Below, piece after piece: positions 25,001 to 35,954 of a DNA stretch of 64,000 nt (within the stretch, counting starts at the first letter, position 1; the number at the start of each line of letters is the position of its first letter). Source of the DNA: Isoetes taiwanensis (Eukaryota; Streptophyta; Lycopodiopsida; Isoetales; Isoetaceae); contig JAJEKV010000027.1 of NCBI GenBank assembly GCA_021234155.1, positions 4,710,623-4,774,622 of the forward strand, read 5' to 3'. The translations under genes and the position numbers were made by a program. The notes beneath the pieces are model-generated. The model searched no databases. It worked only from the letters and a program-made list of their open reading frames with translations, and was not told the origin of the DNA.

Positions 25001-26131
25001 ATAAGTGTGAAGAGGATGTCACTGTCCTCTCAGCTCCTGAATCTATAATCATCATGTTATGATTATTTGTATCATGCACTAAGTGACATAATTTAGAAAA
25101 ACTTACCTTCTCGTCTTCATTCTGTTCATCTTCATCACCCCGAGCCTCTTGAGTTAGGTTCAAGGTAGGATTTGCCTTGCTTGCTCCTTTTGCTTTAAAA
25201 TTTGAGCCTCCTCGAAAACCCATGCCCCCGCCTTTTCCTTTGAAATTCTGTCCCTTTGGGCTAGAACAGTTTGAGGCATAATGCCCTTTGCCTTCACAAT
25301 TGTAACATATAATTTCTTTTTTGCCTTTAGAACAATCTGCCTTTAAATGACCATAGTTATTGCAATTGTAACAAGGTCCTATTCTGTCAGCATTTTCTTT
25401 CTTCCCTTTATATTTTCCTGTGTACAAAACCTCAGTGGCCTGATCTTCCTCTTCAAGACCTATTTGCTTTTGTTCAAATTCAGTTCTTATCATTTGAATT
25501 GCATGCTCTTTTGTCTTAGCTATATTTCTTAGCAAAGTAGCCAAATATGCATTATGAGATACTGCCCTTGAAATAGCCAGCAACTAATACTGTTCATTCA
25601 AAATCACACCTGCTCCTTCTAAGGCTGCTATGATGGAATCAAATTTATCAAGAAAATCTGTGATATTATTTTTTTCATGCAACTTTAACTTCCTTAGTTG
25701 TTTCTCCAGCACATCTATTTGAGATGAGGTCTTAGCCTCATAATTCTTAATCATATATGACCACATATCACTTGGACTTAATCCCCTAAGTTTCAGTTTA
25801 ATCACAGCACTGACCTTGCAGCATATGATGGCCTGAGCTTCCTTGATCTTGAGTGCTTCATCAACTTGAGGGCTTGTTGCAATCATTGCACTTTCTCTCC
25901 CTCTGCTCGGCTCAACATCTCCACCAACTGTGGAACCCTCTCTACTTGAGCTTGAACTAGCTCCTCCTGCATTTGCTGATCCTGCACTCACATTAGTAAT
26001 AGGACGCTTATCTAAGTTTGGATCAATCAAATACCATAGGTTCCCAAACTCTAGAACCTCCTGAATGCTTTGTTCTATTCTTTGAATACTTCAACAGCAT
26101 TAAGTAAGTTGGCACCAAACCTACTTGACAT
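22045..26131 (-). pseudogene. Copia gag-pol polyprotein, disrupted
   Basis: Reading from 26131: a gag start (ATG) with early stops, gag core (26030-25584), two CCHC zinc knuckles (CYNCNNYGHLKADC and CYNCEGKGHYASNC, about 25265-25380), protease DSGAERTV, GAG-pre-integrase and HTDLCGPL integrase core, integrase PQQNGIVERKNR (glutamate motif), RT with KARLVAQGF and MDVNTAFL, catalytic YVDD at 23019-23030, RNase H YCDADWGGD, and the C-terminal ADLLTKALP. Breaks include in-frame TAG stops at about 25584 and 24323 (each at a position expected to be CAG), a TGA just before YVDD (23046), and frameshifts near 23930 and 23650. Several gag-pol segments are otherwise in one frame, as in Ty1/Copia, which normally has a single ORF. 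It cannot encode a working polyprotein. It would be mobilised only by another copy. Confidence 0.92.
22050..22062 (-). promoter_or_regulatory. Copia polypurine tract
   Basis: On the minus strand GAAGGGGGAAT precedes the 3' LTR start TGTAAGG, directly after the end of the RNase H frame (TGA near 22045 overlaps the tract). Expected plus-strand primer. Confidence 0.85.
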
Positions 26132-26157
26132 AATTGCAACTTTGATTTGGATCTACA

Positions 26158-26169
26158 GCTCTGATACCA
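26158..26169 (-). promoter_or_regulatory. Copia primer-binding site, initiator tRNA-Met
   Basis: The minus strand reads TGGTATCAGAGC one base inside the 5' LTR (LTR ends at 26171), an exact match to the usual plant tRNA-iMet primer site. Confidence 0.93.
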
Positions 26170-26170
26170 A

Positions 26171-26799
26171 TGAAGAAAAATGATCAATAGAACTACTCAC
26201 AAGTTTATCTATGCAAATTCTCCTTTAGGATATTTCAAGCAAATTCATTCAACTTTCAAAGACTATTAACTCAATCCCTTTATATATCATCGACTTATGT
26301 TATATTCATATAACCATTGAACTGCTACAGCAAAATCACTGTAGATATGGGATTGACTACAACACTGTAGCAGTGTTGACTACACCTCCGACAGCCCAAG
26401 CCCGGATCACACAAGGTCTTCCGGCATCTGCAACATCAAATTATTCACACATAATACAAATACAATTCTTCTTTGTTTTATAGAATTCCGTCTGGCCGAT
26501 ATGCCGGACCGATCGAGCTGCTTCCTTCAACGTTTCTTAATTAGAAACTTTGAACCATATTTCCCCCTTAAATATATGCAAGGTGTCGTCCTTAAAATAA
26601 CATGCTATGTATATTCAATGGTTCATTAACCATTGCCTTATTTTCAAATCTCAAATGTGCTTCAAGCACAACTTAGGTATAACCTAGGTTAGCTCAACTC
26701 TAGCTTAACCTGCTTAAATGATGGTCACCACAACTTAGTTGTAGTCAGACTGTGCTCATCACTTAATCCAGCATAATTATAACATGATAATTCCTTACA
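26171..26799 (-). repeat. Copia 5' LTR (629 bp)
   Basis: Bounded by TG...CA, adjacent to the primer-binding site on its inner side and the ATATG duplication on its outer side. It should hold the element promoter; no TATA box is assigned. Confidence 0.93.
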
Positions 26800-28247
26800 A
26801 TATGGTATAAATACCTATATTATACTACCACGTCACTAATACATGTCGACTATGGCAACCTGTACCCGACCCCGACAAAGTATTGTATCATGGGATACAA
26901 CCATTGGAACTTGTTATATTGCATGTCCCTATAAACATGTGCATATAACCCCCCTATTGCCATGTGGCAAAGCCCTAAACGATCTTTTAGATTCCAACCC
27001 TGAAATCGTGGTGCTAAAAAAGCCTAGAACCCTAAAAGTGTCCTTTTCGGATTCCAGTCTCCAGAATGTGCATTGCCTAAGCTCCCGACCCATTCCGGCC
27101 TGCCAGCGACCGTGAGGCTCGCATTCTCAAGCAGATTGTCAAGACTCGGGGACCAGTAGCTCCTGAGATTCTAAACCATTAATGAATGAATCTGATATGC
27201 AGACTAGATTAGATAGATTAGATCTATTTATAGTTATTTCAGTTCATTTTTGATACTCTATATGCACTTCTGTGTATTGGGAAGGGGGGTCCAAACCCAG
27301 AGCCTTCGTAGTTTGATGATTCTAGATAGCCACATTAATTCCCAATTAATGCAACCTGTGCATAAGAGCCTGCCCGCTTGGCTGTGAGTGGCGGGGTTAG
27401 ATTGGCTGACAAGGGAGGCTTGTCCAGCTACAGTTAATCCCTCTGGTGCGTAGTGACGGCTGGGGATTATTGTGGGTTAGGCCTAATAGCTCGCCACTGA
27501 ATGTGGACAAAGAAAGGGCTCGACACCTCCTGGGTGATGCGTCGTCTCAGTGGAGTTCAAGCCGTAGAGGAGCAGTGGCCCTCTAGCTCGCTTGTAGTTG
27601 GCATGGATCTTCTGGAGGGGAGTGTGACCCCATCAAAACTGGGGAGATGCAACCCAGGTATAGTCCCTTCTAGCTACGCACCTGGCAGGCTATGGTCATC
27701 TGCAGAGTATGCACAAGAGGGGTGGATGGAGTGGACTACTCAACGACCATGTTCTATGCAAGCCAAATCATTGCCATGAATTCTGTCTGCATTGACTTCC
27801 GGAAATACCAAGCTGTTAGTCGATCCCCATGAGTCTGAGACTTGGGTAGGATCTTCTCTTTAGTTTATGTATTGATGTTTATCATTTCAGGTGTTATGTT
27901 ATTATAGTGATCCCACCCTTTGAGGTGGATATATGTATTGATGTGATGTTTTGTACTTATGTATGTGCTTCCACAGCTAGGTTGGTCCTGAGGAAGATGG
28001 GATGAATGACAGTCTATTCTTTCCCGTCAGATTTTTGTTCACCATCAAGAGTCTGATGTCAGATGGGTAGCCTCACGCTGGCGTGCTCAGCTGACAGAAG
28101 GGGATCTCCGATTCCTATACGATCGAGGCATTGTATATGAGTAGGGAACGTCACAATTAGTCCCTCCTACCTCTAACTTATCTACTTTTAAGGTTCTTAA
28201 AACATCGTCCCTACGCTCTAAATATCAATGGTACATCTTCCAATATG

Positions 28248-28610
28248 CTATCCTGGAAAATCAAGGAAAGCCATCAACGTGTCAGCACATACATCATACC
28301 TTTCTCGAATATCTCTATAAGCAAGGCAATGCCGAAGTACATGTTCCTCGTCTTCAAGTATTCCTGCCTCATATATCTTGCACAGTCTAAGCTCGTGAGG
28401 AATGTCATTCCACCTGCCTACTTCAACACCAAGCCAATGTGAGCTCATCATCATCTGGCAGATGGCATGCCTATGCTTTATGGAAATCCCCTCTACTGAA
28501 TACTTTGCCTCTTGCAATGTAGGATTAATATGAGTCCTATAAGACTCCCTTTTTATTGCCCCATCTCTTCATGTCCTCTAAAGAACATTCATTTTGACCC
28601 ATGTGCAGAT
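28248..28610 (-). pseudogene. LINE C-terminal fragment (zinc-finger-like tail)
   Basis: The minus strand encodes a run including IPHELRLCKIYEAG, ILEDEEHVLRHC and AYRDIRERY, which matches the short Cys/His tail found after the reverse transcriptase in many plant LINEs (C..C, E-DE-H...C). The first expected Cys pair is partly lost (CKIYEAG). The same tail appears at about 50640-50800 (plus). A second degraded copy of its upstream part (CACATGGGTCAAAATGAATG) lies at 28828-28880, so several LINE pieces are piled up here. Confidence 0.7.
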
Positions 28611-28687
28611 ATCATCTTTATGCAAAGCTAAATCATGAATATCCATCCCTCATCGTGCCATCCACTGAGTGGCATCAACAAACCAGC

Positions 28688-28747
28688 AAACATCAGAGAG
28701 AAATGAAATGAAATGAAATGAAATAATGAAATCGTATTATCGCGCGC

Positions 28748-28801
<54 letters not shown>

Positions 28802-28810
28802 TATAGATAG
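28688..28810. repeat. Compound microsatellite (TGAAA)n-(CG)n-(TG)n-(AG)n
   Basis: GAAAT units at 28693-28725, then CG at 28741-28749, TG to about 28785, AG and ATAG units to about 28815. On the minus strand the TTTCATTTC portion preceded by CGATAATACG resembles the tail of the LINE at 29148-29215. This is probably a second LINE tail expanded into a microsatellite. Confidence 0.8.
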
Positions 28811-28944
28811 ATAGTATTTTAAGGTCATTGCCCCATCTCCACCTCTAAAGCATTCATTTTGACCCATGTGCGACATCCAACCATGACATGTGACCACCAC
28901 AAAAACACACTACATTGCTTGGTTGGGCCCTGCCCCAACCACTT

Positions 28945-29081
28945 TACATTATTTTTAAGGTGCGTCTGGCGGTTTTGACACCCAACAGTTCATAGTGCGA
29001 TTAATATTTAGGCGCCTCAACTCTTCGAGACCTATAGTTGCTAAACCTAGTGTGTTACCACTAGACTAAACGCCCAGACGC
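28945..29081 (-). repeat. Candidate tRNA-derived SINE head
   Basis: On the minus strand from 29081: GCGTCTGGGCGTTTAGTCTA continuing GTGGTAACACACTAGG. TAGTCTAGTGG fits the pol III A box. About 35 bases later GGTCTCGAAGAG is a degenerate B box. This layout is that of plant tRNA-derived SINEs. A partial inverted repeat (GCGTCTGGCGG on the other strand near 28963) encloses it. The 3' end is unclear because LINE fragments and microsatellites follow. Confidence 0.5.
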
Positions 29082-29086
29082 AATGT

Positions 29087-29088
<2 letters not shown>

Positions 29089-29147
<59 letters not shown>
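29089..29147. repeat. (AG)n microsatellite, 29 or more units
   Basis: Uninterrupted AG dinucleotides. On the minus strand it is the CT run that closes the LINE tail. Confidence 0.95.
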
Positions 29148-29150
<3 letters not shown>

Positions 29151-31720
29151 AATGAAACGAAATGTTTTATTATCACGTCTACTAAGACCATCAGGTCTAT
29201 CAGACCTTCAGATTGTCTTCTACATCAAATCAAACATCAAATGTGCTTCCGCAATCAGAAGCATCATCTGTCATCTCTAACTCTGATTTCTCGTGTTTTC
29301 ATGTTGCAAAAGCATGTCTAAATTATCGATACAAGCTAATGTGCCATGTACTCCGTATCTTTTTCTCAATCCATCGTATGCTGGACATAAAAGAAGGGCA
29401 TGCACTTCGTCTTCAACCTCATCCTGACCACAGACTTACATAATCGACTATGCCGGGAAATGTTCTTCCATCTGCCCTCTTTAATACTCAGGTGGTGGGA
29501 GCTCAAAGGCATGCACGATATCTCTTTACGCTTCACTATGGATATGTCACTCTTCAAGTAGTCTGCTTTCCCCAGCAAGGGGTTCATGTTACTGCGATAT
29601 ATCTCCATCTTCGTTTTTGGATTCTGCCATAGAGCTGCCCGTATACCTGCAACCACCCACTCGCGAATCTCTTTGTGTGGGCAATCCTCTACATTCATAT
29701 TCCATTTCTGTAGCCACTCTTTTACAATCTTGTACCATCCGTTTGATTCACTTTCCTTCATTGCAAGGTGGGGCAATCTATTATCTTTCATTGATCTCAT
29801 CTTATTCACATATATCAGCATTTGAACAAGGGCCTCTCCTTCAATGGGGATCAATCTACATTCTGCTCACATCATCTCATAAGGGGTTTGAGTCTTCACT
29901 CCCAATTCAGTACACAAAAACCTCTTTTGAATTTCTGGCTCCATACACACGCGGGTAATTCTGGCCCCCATATCTCACATCCATAAAGAACCATTGACTG
30001 CACCAAGCTTTGTATAACATTTTCTTCATACTCAAATTCAATACATGTGCTTTCCCACAGCTTCTTTGCATAGCGTAGGGGGATTTGAGACCCCCGTTTG
30101 TTTTCTGTTCAATGCATTTATTCCACCTACAATTCTTGTCGAACAACAATCCTAGATACTTGTATGTGTCTGTACAATCCATTCTCCCCCCCTTATAGTA
30201 GAAATCACAACTCTTTCTACTGCCCACTACCATAATCTTGGATTTTGTCAGATTTACTCGCATTCCCATAGAGTCAAAAAAGTCTGTCAATATCTCAAGT
30301 TGTTTCTGAAGCCTTGCTTTTTGTCTAGAGATAAGTCCCACATCATCCGCATACAACAAAAGGGCAAGAACATATCCTGCAATAGGAGTGCACGACCCAT
30401 CATGCGTCAAAATCCATTCTTCCAGGTCATTTATAAACAATCCAAACAATTTCAACATTTCTGCCACAACACCACCTGCATCCACTGCCTTCCCATTAGC
30501 CAGTTTATTTATCCCTACAAATACATCATCGTCTGTGAAAAAACGCACTATTGTATCCCGTTTTATCGTTATCTGTGATTCAATCCCCTCTAGCTGGTAG
30601 TGATTCCTAACATGTTGGAATGATATATCGGCATCAATATTTGGGGCATCTGCAACCTTTCTTTTCAATCTTTGCCAGAAAGCCTTAGGTTCCCGCATCA
30701 ATCCCTCTACATGCTTAACCTGCTTTTCCCTTAGGAACAATCTCTTCTTGTTCCAGATAAGAGCGATGTATTCTTTCTTCACTAATTGTTTATTATCCTA
30801 TCCTGCCGCTAAGTATTCCTTGCACTTGGACTCACACACACTATCATACCAGCTATTACAAGGTAAACCTTTTAATTTTCAGGTACTTGTGAAACATCTC
30901 TTTGCAGCATCAAGAATTAGTTATGTGATTTGTCTATCCAAGTCCCTTGCATGCGCCAATTCCCCCAAACCTGTCATCCCTTCTTCGTACATTTTCTTAT
31001 ACAGATCCACCTTTTTCCTATCCACCTTAATAAATCGTCTCTGTTGATATTCTGTAATAGAATTGGATATGTTGCCCATTTCCAGGTGAAATGAAATTGG
31101 GATGTGATCTGACTCTGGCTGCTGCTCCCAAGTTTTTAAGTGTGTGATTCTATGAGCAATCTTTTCTCCTCCAATGACATAATATACCACACTCTTCCCT
31201 CTGCAGGTGCACTTCCCTGATCCTGGAAATCTTTCAATCCCATTAAAAACTCTTAAATCCAGCCAGCTACACATTTCCAGCATCATTTTCCCCATGTGTG
31301 TTGTGTATGCTATGTCTTCCGAATGTCTGACTCAGCCTGCTGATTTCAATTCATCCTCATCCAACTCTTCCATCCACAGAGGATCCCCATCGTGTCTGAG
31401 AATTGATGCCTGTCTATTGGCAGTACGCCCATTGAAGTTCCATATGAGTAGCACATCGCCTTTACCTGCAAACTTTACAATATCCTGCTCCAACTAGAAG
31501 AGAGGATCTGCCCTGTCAATGTCTTCCTTATCATAAGCCTTTTTATGTATAGGAGGATAGTAGCACCCTGCTAAATAGACTCTTATGTGCCCTAACAACT
31601 CAATCCAGATGTATTGTTTGGTGCTTTGTATCGCTGCCACTAGATGGACAAAAGTGTCTCAGACAAAGCATGCAATTCCTCCATTCCCACTGTAACTTGT
31701 TCCTATCTCTTTTGCTCCAT
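29148..31720 (-). pseudogene. LINE with AP-type endonuclease and reverse transcriptase, decayed
   Basis: The minus strand carries, in order, an endonuclease/exonuclease/phosphatase domain (VYLAGCYYPP near 31570, GKGDVLLIWNFNGRTANRQ near 31440, ESDHIPI near 31110), a reverse transcriptase with catalytic LLYADDVGLIS (about 30340) and GMRVNLTKSKIMV, TYKYLGLLF, and a C-terminal LINE region (WYKIVKEW, RLCK tail) to about 29370. It ends with a short 3' UTR with the AGACC/GGTCT stem-loop (29185-29198), TTTCATTTC units and a CT run. The middle of the RT, between AEMLKLFG and LFINDLEEW, is deleted. The expected catalytic Asp of the endonuclease GDFN motif is replaced (IWNFN). At least one in-frame TAG is present near 31497. 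It is non-functional as it stands. The 5' end is not fixed; a weak ORF at 31703-31978 may be the upstream ORF. Confidence 0.85.
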
Positions 31721-33644
31721 TTGTCCCTTATATACCTTGCATCTCCTATGTATACCGCCTACTAGTTGTATCATAGGACCCATCCTAGGAATGGTTTCTC
31801 TGTTGTTCGTATTTGTTCCAATTGTCATGTTTCTTCCTATGGATCCTTGCAGTCTTACTTGTGCTCTACCCGCTTCTGCAGTTTTTGCATATGCCACCTT
31901 TGTTCGCCCCAGTTGACCCTTTTGTCTTTTGTCTTCATAGTATCCTTTTCCTATTATCTCTACTCTAATTTGTCCCATATTACTCTGCTTGTTCCATGGG
32001 TGGCCTCTTTAGTTCTTTGGACATGTTTAAGCCCTAGACCACCTCTGCCTTTGTGATCTAGGATTGCTCATATAGACTTCAAATACTTAGGTAGAGTTAT
32101 TTCAATATATTAACATCTATTGGTATGGTTAGCCGTCTATGGGGGGGCATATTCCGCACTTAAGGTTTGAATAAAAAAGAGGCTTAGTTTTTCTGATCAA
32201 AACAGGAAAAAAAGCACGGTTCCGAAGAGACCGAATCTGTTAAGAGAAACAAAAATCAGAGGAATCGGGTGTCCACATCTGGAGTTGTGAGCCTTCAAAG
32301 TAGGCCTATCACCTGACCATCCCCGTTCATCTCCTGCCCATCTAGCGTGCACCAGGATTTTTAGTTCATTTTTCATGAAGAGGCACGATTCTAGGGCTTC
32401 TGGGTGCACGGTTCCAGGGCTTCTGTGACCGAAAGCTGGTATCAAGACTATGGCGGAAGCTGGGCAAAGGCACGGAATATGGGCAACCCCCCTAGGTAGA
32501 GTGCCCAAACATAGTAATGTTTATGTTTCTTCCTCTACTTATATTTTCTCTCCCTTTGTCGACTTTCCAGCCAACCCGACGCATTTCCCAAGCCTTCCTT
32601 CTACTAAATTAATTTGTTAAGTACTTTATAGATTCACCAAAAAGGATGGGGCAACGATATACATGTACAATAATAAAATTGTTCTCAATTGAGCCATGCA
32701 GTATTTTCTTATTGCCAATTGTGCGTGCCATGAGATGACATTCAAATCTTCTTATGATACTGCAATTTTATGCAAATAGATGGTATTTAAGTTCTGTTGA
32801 CACTATTATGTGCAAGTAGATGGTATTCGAGTTCTGTTGGGATACTATTACGTGCAAGTAGATGGGATACTGCCAGCCCTATGCTAGATGTGCCAAAAAT
32901 ATATTCTTTCCATAGGGTACATAATATCATTTTTGTGCCACACAAAATATTAAACTTGATGAAGACAGTGTGAAGTGAATCTCTTCTTTTAGCAATCAAT
33001 CATTCACTATAGACAAATCTAAATACAAGCAATCCTATTTAAGGTATCTTCTAGTCATTAACATTAGCAAAAACATAAATCTAAACACAGAAACCCTTGT
33101 TTATATAAGAAAAAAATGGCCCACCCTCAATGCCCAATGGCTGTTTTAATTAACCACGAGCTTTTAATTAACCACGAGCTACGATCCAAGCCATTGAATA
33201 TCCCCATAAAATAAAACATGAAAGGGTCACAATTCGACCTTGGAAGAAAAAGGCCAGCCTTTTTTGCTTGGTCTTCCTATTTAAGGAAGTTATGTTACAG
33301 AAGAAGAGCAGATAAAGAGCAGTTGAGGGACAAGCTCATGCAAAGGTAAAGACATGGTTTTTATGTTTTGGTTTTTTGTTTTCTTAGCTTTAGATTGCAG
33401 CCTTTTGCTCGTTTTGTTCTCTATTTTGATTCTCTGTTAAAACCATGTAATCCACATTTAACAGAGCCATGTTTAGTTAGGTCCATAGAGGAAAGCCATA
33501 GCCTACAGATGGAGCCTCTGTTAATGTGCGCCAGAATAGATCTGGGAGGGCAAAATGACTTATTTTACAGTGCATCTGGGAGCCAAGATAACTTATGCAT
33601 AGCAAAGATAGAAAGATGAAATGCAGGCTGCCTAATGTCCAGAA
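31721..33644. other. No gene recognised
   Basis: Possible 5' part of the LINE just above 31720 (minus); otherwise no supported gene, repeat family or terminus. Two near-identical 30-bp pieces (TGCAAGTAGATGG..GTTCTGTTG, around 32770-32860) form a small local duplication. Confidence 0.4.
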
Positions 33645-33781
33645 ATGAGCTCATTATGCACGAGATTTTTTCCCATAATCGACTTTTCTGATGAGCTCAT
33701 ATGCACGAAATTTTTTCCTATAATCGACTTTTTTGATGAGCTCATATGCACGAATTGTTTTCCTATAATCGACTTTTCTGA
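33645..33781. repeat. Three-copy tandem repeat, 45-46 bp unit
   Basis: Units at 33645, 33691 and 33736 share ATGAGCTCATATGCACGA and CCTATAATCGACTTTTCTG. In one plus-strand frame this reads as three 15-residue units ending FPIIDF. The ORF is short and has no further support, so coding is doubtful. Confidence 0.85.
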
Positions 33782-34484
33782 TGTTCTTATCCGCCATGGC
33801 CACATTTTTGTTACAGGCAGCGGCCTCTGCCGCCTGCTACAGGCAGTGCTCTGTTAGGGTTCGGCCATGGTTCTGAATGTTAGGTCAGTAAATAATAATA
33901 ATTATCCATTATTATATTAATAATTCCTTAGACTTACTATTAGACGATGCTAAATTACTTCAATTATCCACTGCGCTCGGTTACACATTGAGACCCAGGT
34001 GAGGTTTCCCACGACAAGATAACCCAACTTTGGGAAACTTTTAGAGCCTACCACAGAATCTCCTAATGTTTCTTAGGCCAACTCGTCTCCGTAGACGATA
34101 AAAACCCATTTTATTCAATTATATTTTATTCTAGAATGTTTCTCTAAACATTCAGAGTTATAAAAAAATACATGAAAATATAATATACTGTACGAGAATT
34201 TTTTTTTGCCCATGCAATAACTTAACTAGAAATCTTTAGTTTTGAATCGAAAAATCCTTCTTTACTTCGAAGTTTGCCCAACTTTAGGACCTCAGGTTTT
34301 GAACCTGAGTTCCAAAAAAGTCCATGTTTGGACATGCTCGTGTCCTCTTTTGTTTAGTGTTGGGTTGTTTCAGCTAGCTTTCTTGCCAAGAAAAGAAGTT
34401 CAGCCCTTGGCAATGTTATCGGCCCTTGGGTTACAAGTTCCCTTCTACACCACCCTTGTCTCTTTGCCTTGGGCATCCCCTTGT

Positions 34485-34550
34485 ATTGGGTCCCATAGAC
34501 CGATTGGTCTCCGTGGACGATAAAAATACCTTCCTTCCTTCCTTCCTTAC
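34485..34550 (+). repeat. SINE 3' end with (TTCC)n tail
   Basis: GGGTCCCATAGACCGATTGG then TCTCCGTGGACGATAAAAA, followed by TTCC units. Perfect stem AGACC-GATT-GGTCT at 34497-34510. The upstream SINE body is not clearly recognisable, so the copy may be 5'-truncated. A more degraded similar end (GTCTCCGTAGACGATAAAAA) lies at 34083-34135. Confidence 0.65.
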
Positions 34551-35954
34551 AATACCATGGACCATAGCTACCTTCCCTTTCGACACATCTTTGACATCCA
34601 TTAAGAACTAATAAATTCGTCACTAGGACTGTCTATTAAAGAAAGATAGAATTTTTAACATCATGAAACATTATTACACCGTTGCAATGGAAAACTTCTG
34701 GGAAACTTCTGGAGTAAAGAGGGTCTTTTTTATTGGAGAATTAAAATTTTCGATTGACAGGAAATTTTCTAGGAAATTTTCATGTATTTTCGATAAGGGA
34801 GATGTAAGTTTTAGGAAACTTGAAATATTCGACTATGAAGGTGAACATTAGGAGATTTTCTAATAGGCTCCAAAAATTTCCCCAACGATGTTGACCGTTG
34901 TGTTTTTATAACTCTAATCGAGGAATTTTAGTGAAAAATTATAATCTAGCTTTATCATGCAACTTTTCGCTAAGTACTGGATGGGCAATTCAAATTCAAT
35001 GTTTAATATATCTACAAATTCTCGAAACCAAGATTTCTTTTAACAAGCCAATAATATTTACATTTAAATTCCAAAATTAATTACACAATGTGAAAGACTT
35101 TATGGAAAGAGGAGTAACTCGATTTTACTTCCATAATTGCAACAAGATTGCAATATATTAATGAGCTCCATACTAGATAGGAAGTAAATTAAACAAGCCA
35201 AGAAAGTTAATCTAACTAAGACGACTTTGAGCTCCAAGCAGTCCAATAAACAAGAACATTGCATCCCAATAAACAAGAACATTGCATCGGCACAAAGTTA
35301 AAGCCATCAAAATGAAGCAAAATAAAGTGGGGAATAGTGGATGGAGTTTAGAATCATTGGCAATGAAAGTTAAAAATAAAATAATTTTGTCACTAAAAAT
35401 ACATGGCAAACATGCTCTTGGTTTAAAGCACTACATAGGTTTTCTTAAGATGAATTGAATTGAACTGAAATAACTCTTAGAGGTCCATAGAAATTCAATT
35501 ACATATATTGCCTATAAAAACTTCCCATGAAATGGGTCTAACAGAAAATAGAAATTTTCATTCGAAGATCCAAATATTGACCCATTTGAATGCTTAAGAT
35601 TGAACCCATTTTTCACTCTACCTCATCTACTAGTTTAGATTAGACAATAATTATGTGATGATCCATCATTAGAAAATCTGATCCATTTTTCTATGGTTCA
35701 CAATTGGTAATTTGTTTCTAAATTGGGGAGAAACAAATCTAACCTAGCTATTTCCTGATTAACATCTCCTTGTGTGTCTCCTAGTGTGCTTTTGTACTTC
35801 TTATTATTACTGCATCTATTTGAAAATAGTTTGTTTGTTACGTGCACATCTATTATAAGATTGAATATTCACTTTATAGCACCTCTTCATTTCCAGGTTC
35901 CGTGAAATGATTTTTCCACATTAAGTCCATTTTTGGCGCTCTTTTAGGATTAGA
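34551..35954. other. Intergenic region upstream of the OSCA3-like gene
   Basis: AT-rich, no supported gene or repeat. It should contain the promoter and 5' UTR of the gene starting at 35955. A 16-base segment (AATAAACAAGAACATT) is duplicated at 35243-35285. Confidence 0.45.

Larger units (their letters stand above)
21369..26799 (-). mobile_element. Ty1/Copia LTR retrotransposon, full length but coding-defective
   Basis: Complete structure on the minus strand: 5' LTR 26171-26799, primer-binding site 26158-26169, gag-protease-integrase-RT-RNase H, polypurine tract and 3' LTR 21369-22049. Target duplication ATATG is perfect (21364-21368 and 26800-26804). Domain order with integrase before reverse transcriptase defines Copia. 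The LTRs differ at roughly 15 sites plus one length change (about 60 bp of SINE tail in the 3' LTR), so insertion was not very recent. The insertion lies 24 bp into a Gypsy LTR. Confidence 0.95.
21345..28155 (+). mobile_element. Ty3/Gypsy 3' LTR (plus strand), split by a Copia insertion
   Basis: The LTR starts TGTGACGTTCTAGGATAATA at 21345, is interrupted at 21369-26799 by the Copia element and resumes at 26805, ending GAACGTCACA at 28155. Without the insertion it aligns with the reverse strand of 4077-6264, and its right half aligns with 51700-52571 (GGAGATGCAACCCAGG, GCTAGGTTGGTCCTGAGG). A polypurine tract lies upstream and no primer-binding site follows at 28156, so this is the 3' LTR of an element whose interior lay to the left. 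The matching 5' LTR is not in the window in the right orientation. Confidence 0.8.

Noticed and set aside
28741..28810. Alternating CG/TG tract as a Z-DNA regulatory site
   Set aside because: It is part of a compound microsatellite at a LINE tail, with no gene nearby; no reason to give it a regulatory role.
33645..33857. Small repeat protein gene with 15-residue units
   Set aside because: The frame is set only by the 45-bp period of a three-copy tandem repeat; the first unit has an extra base and there is no other support.
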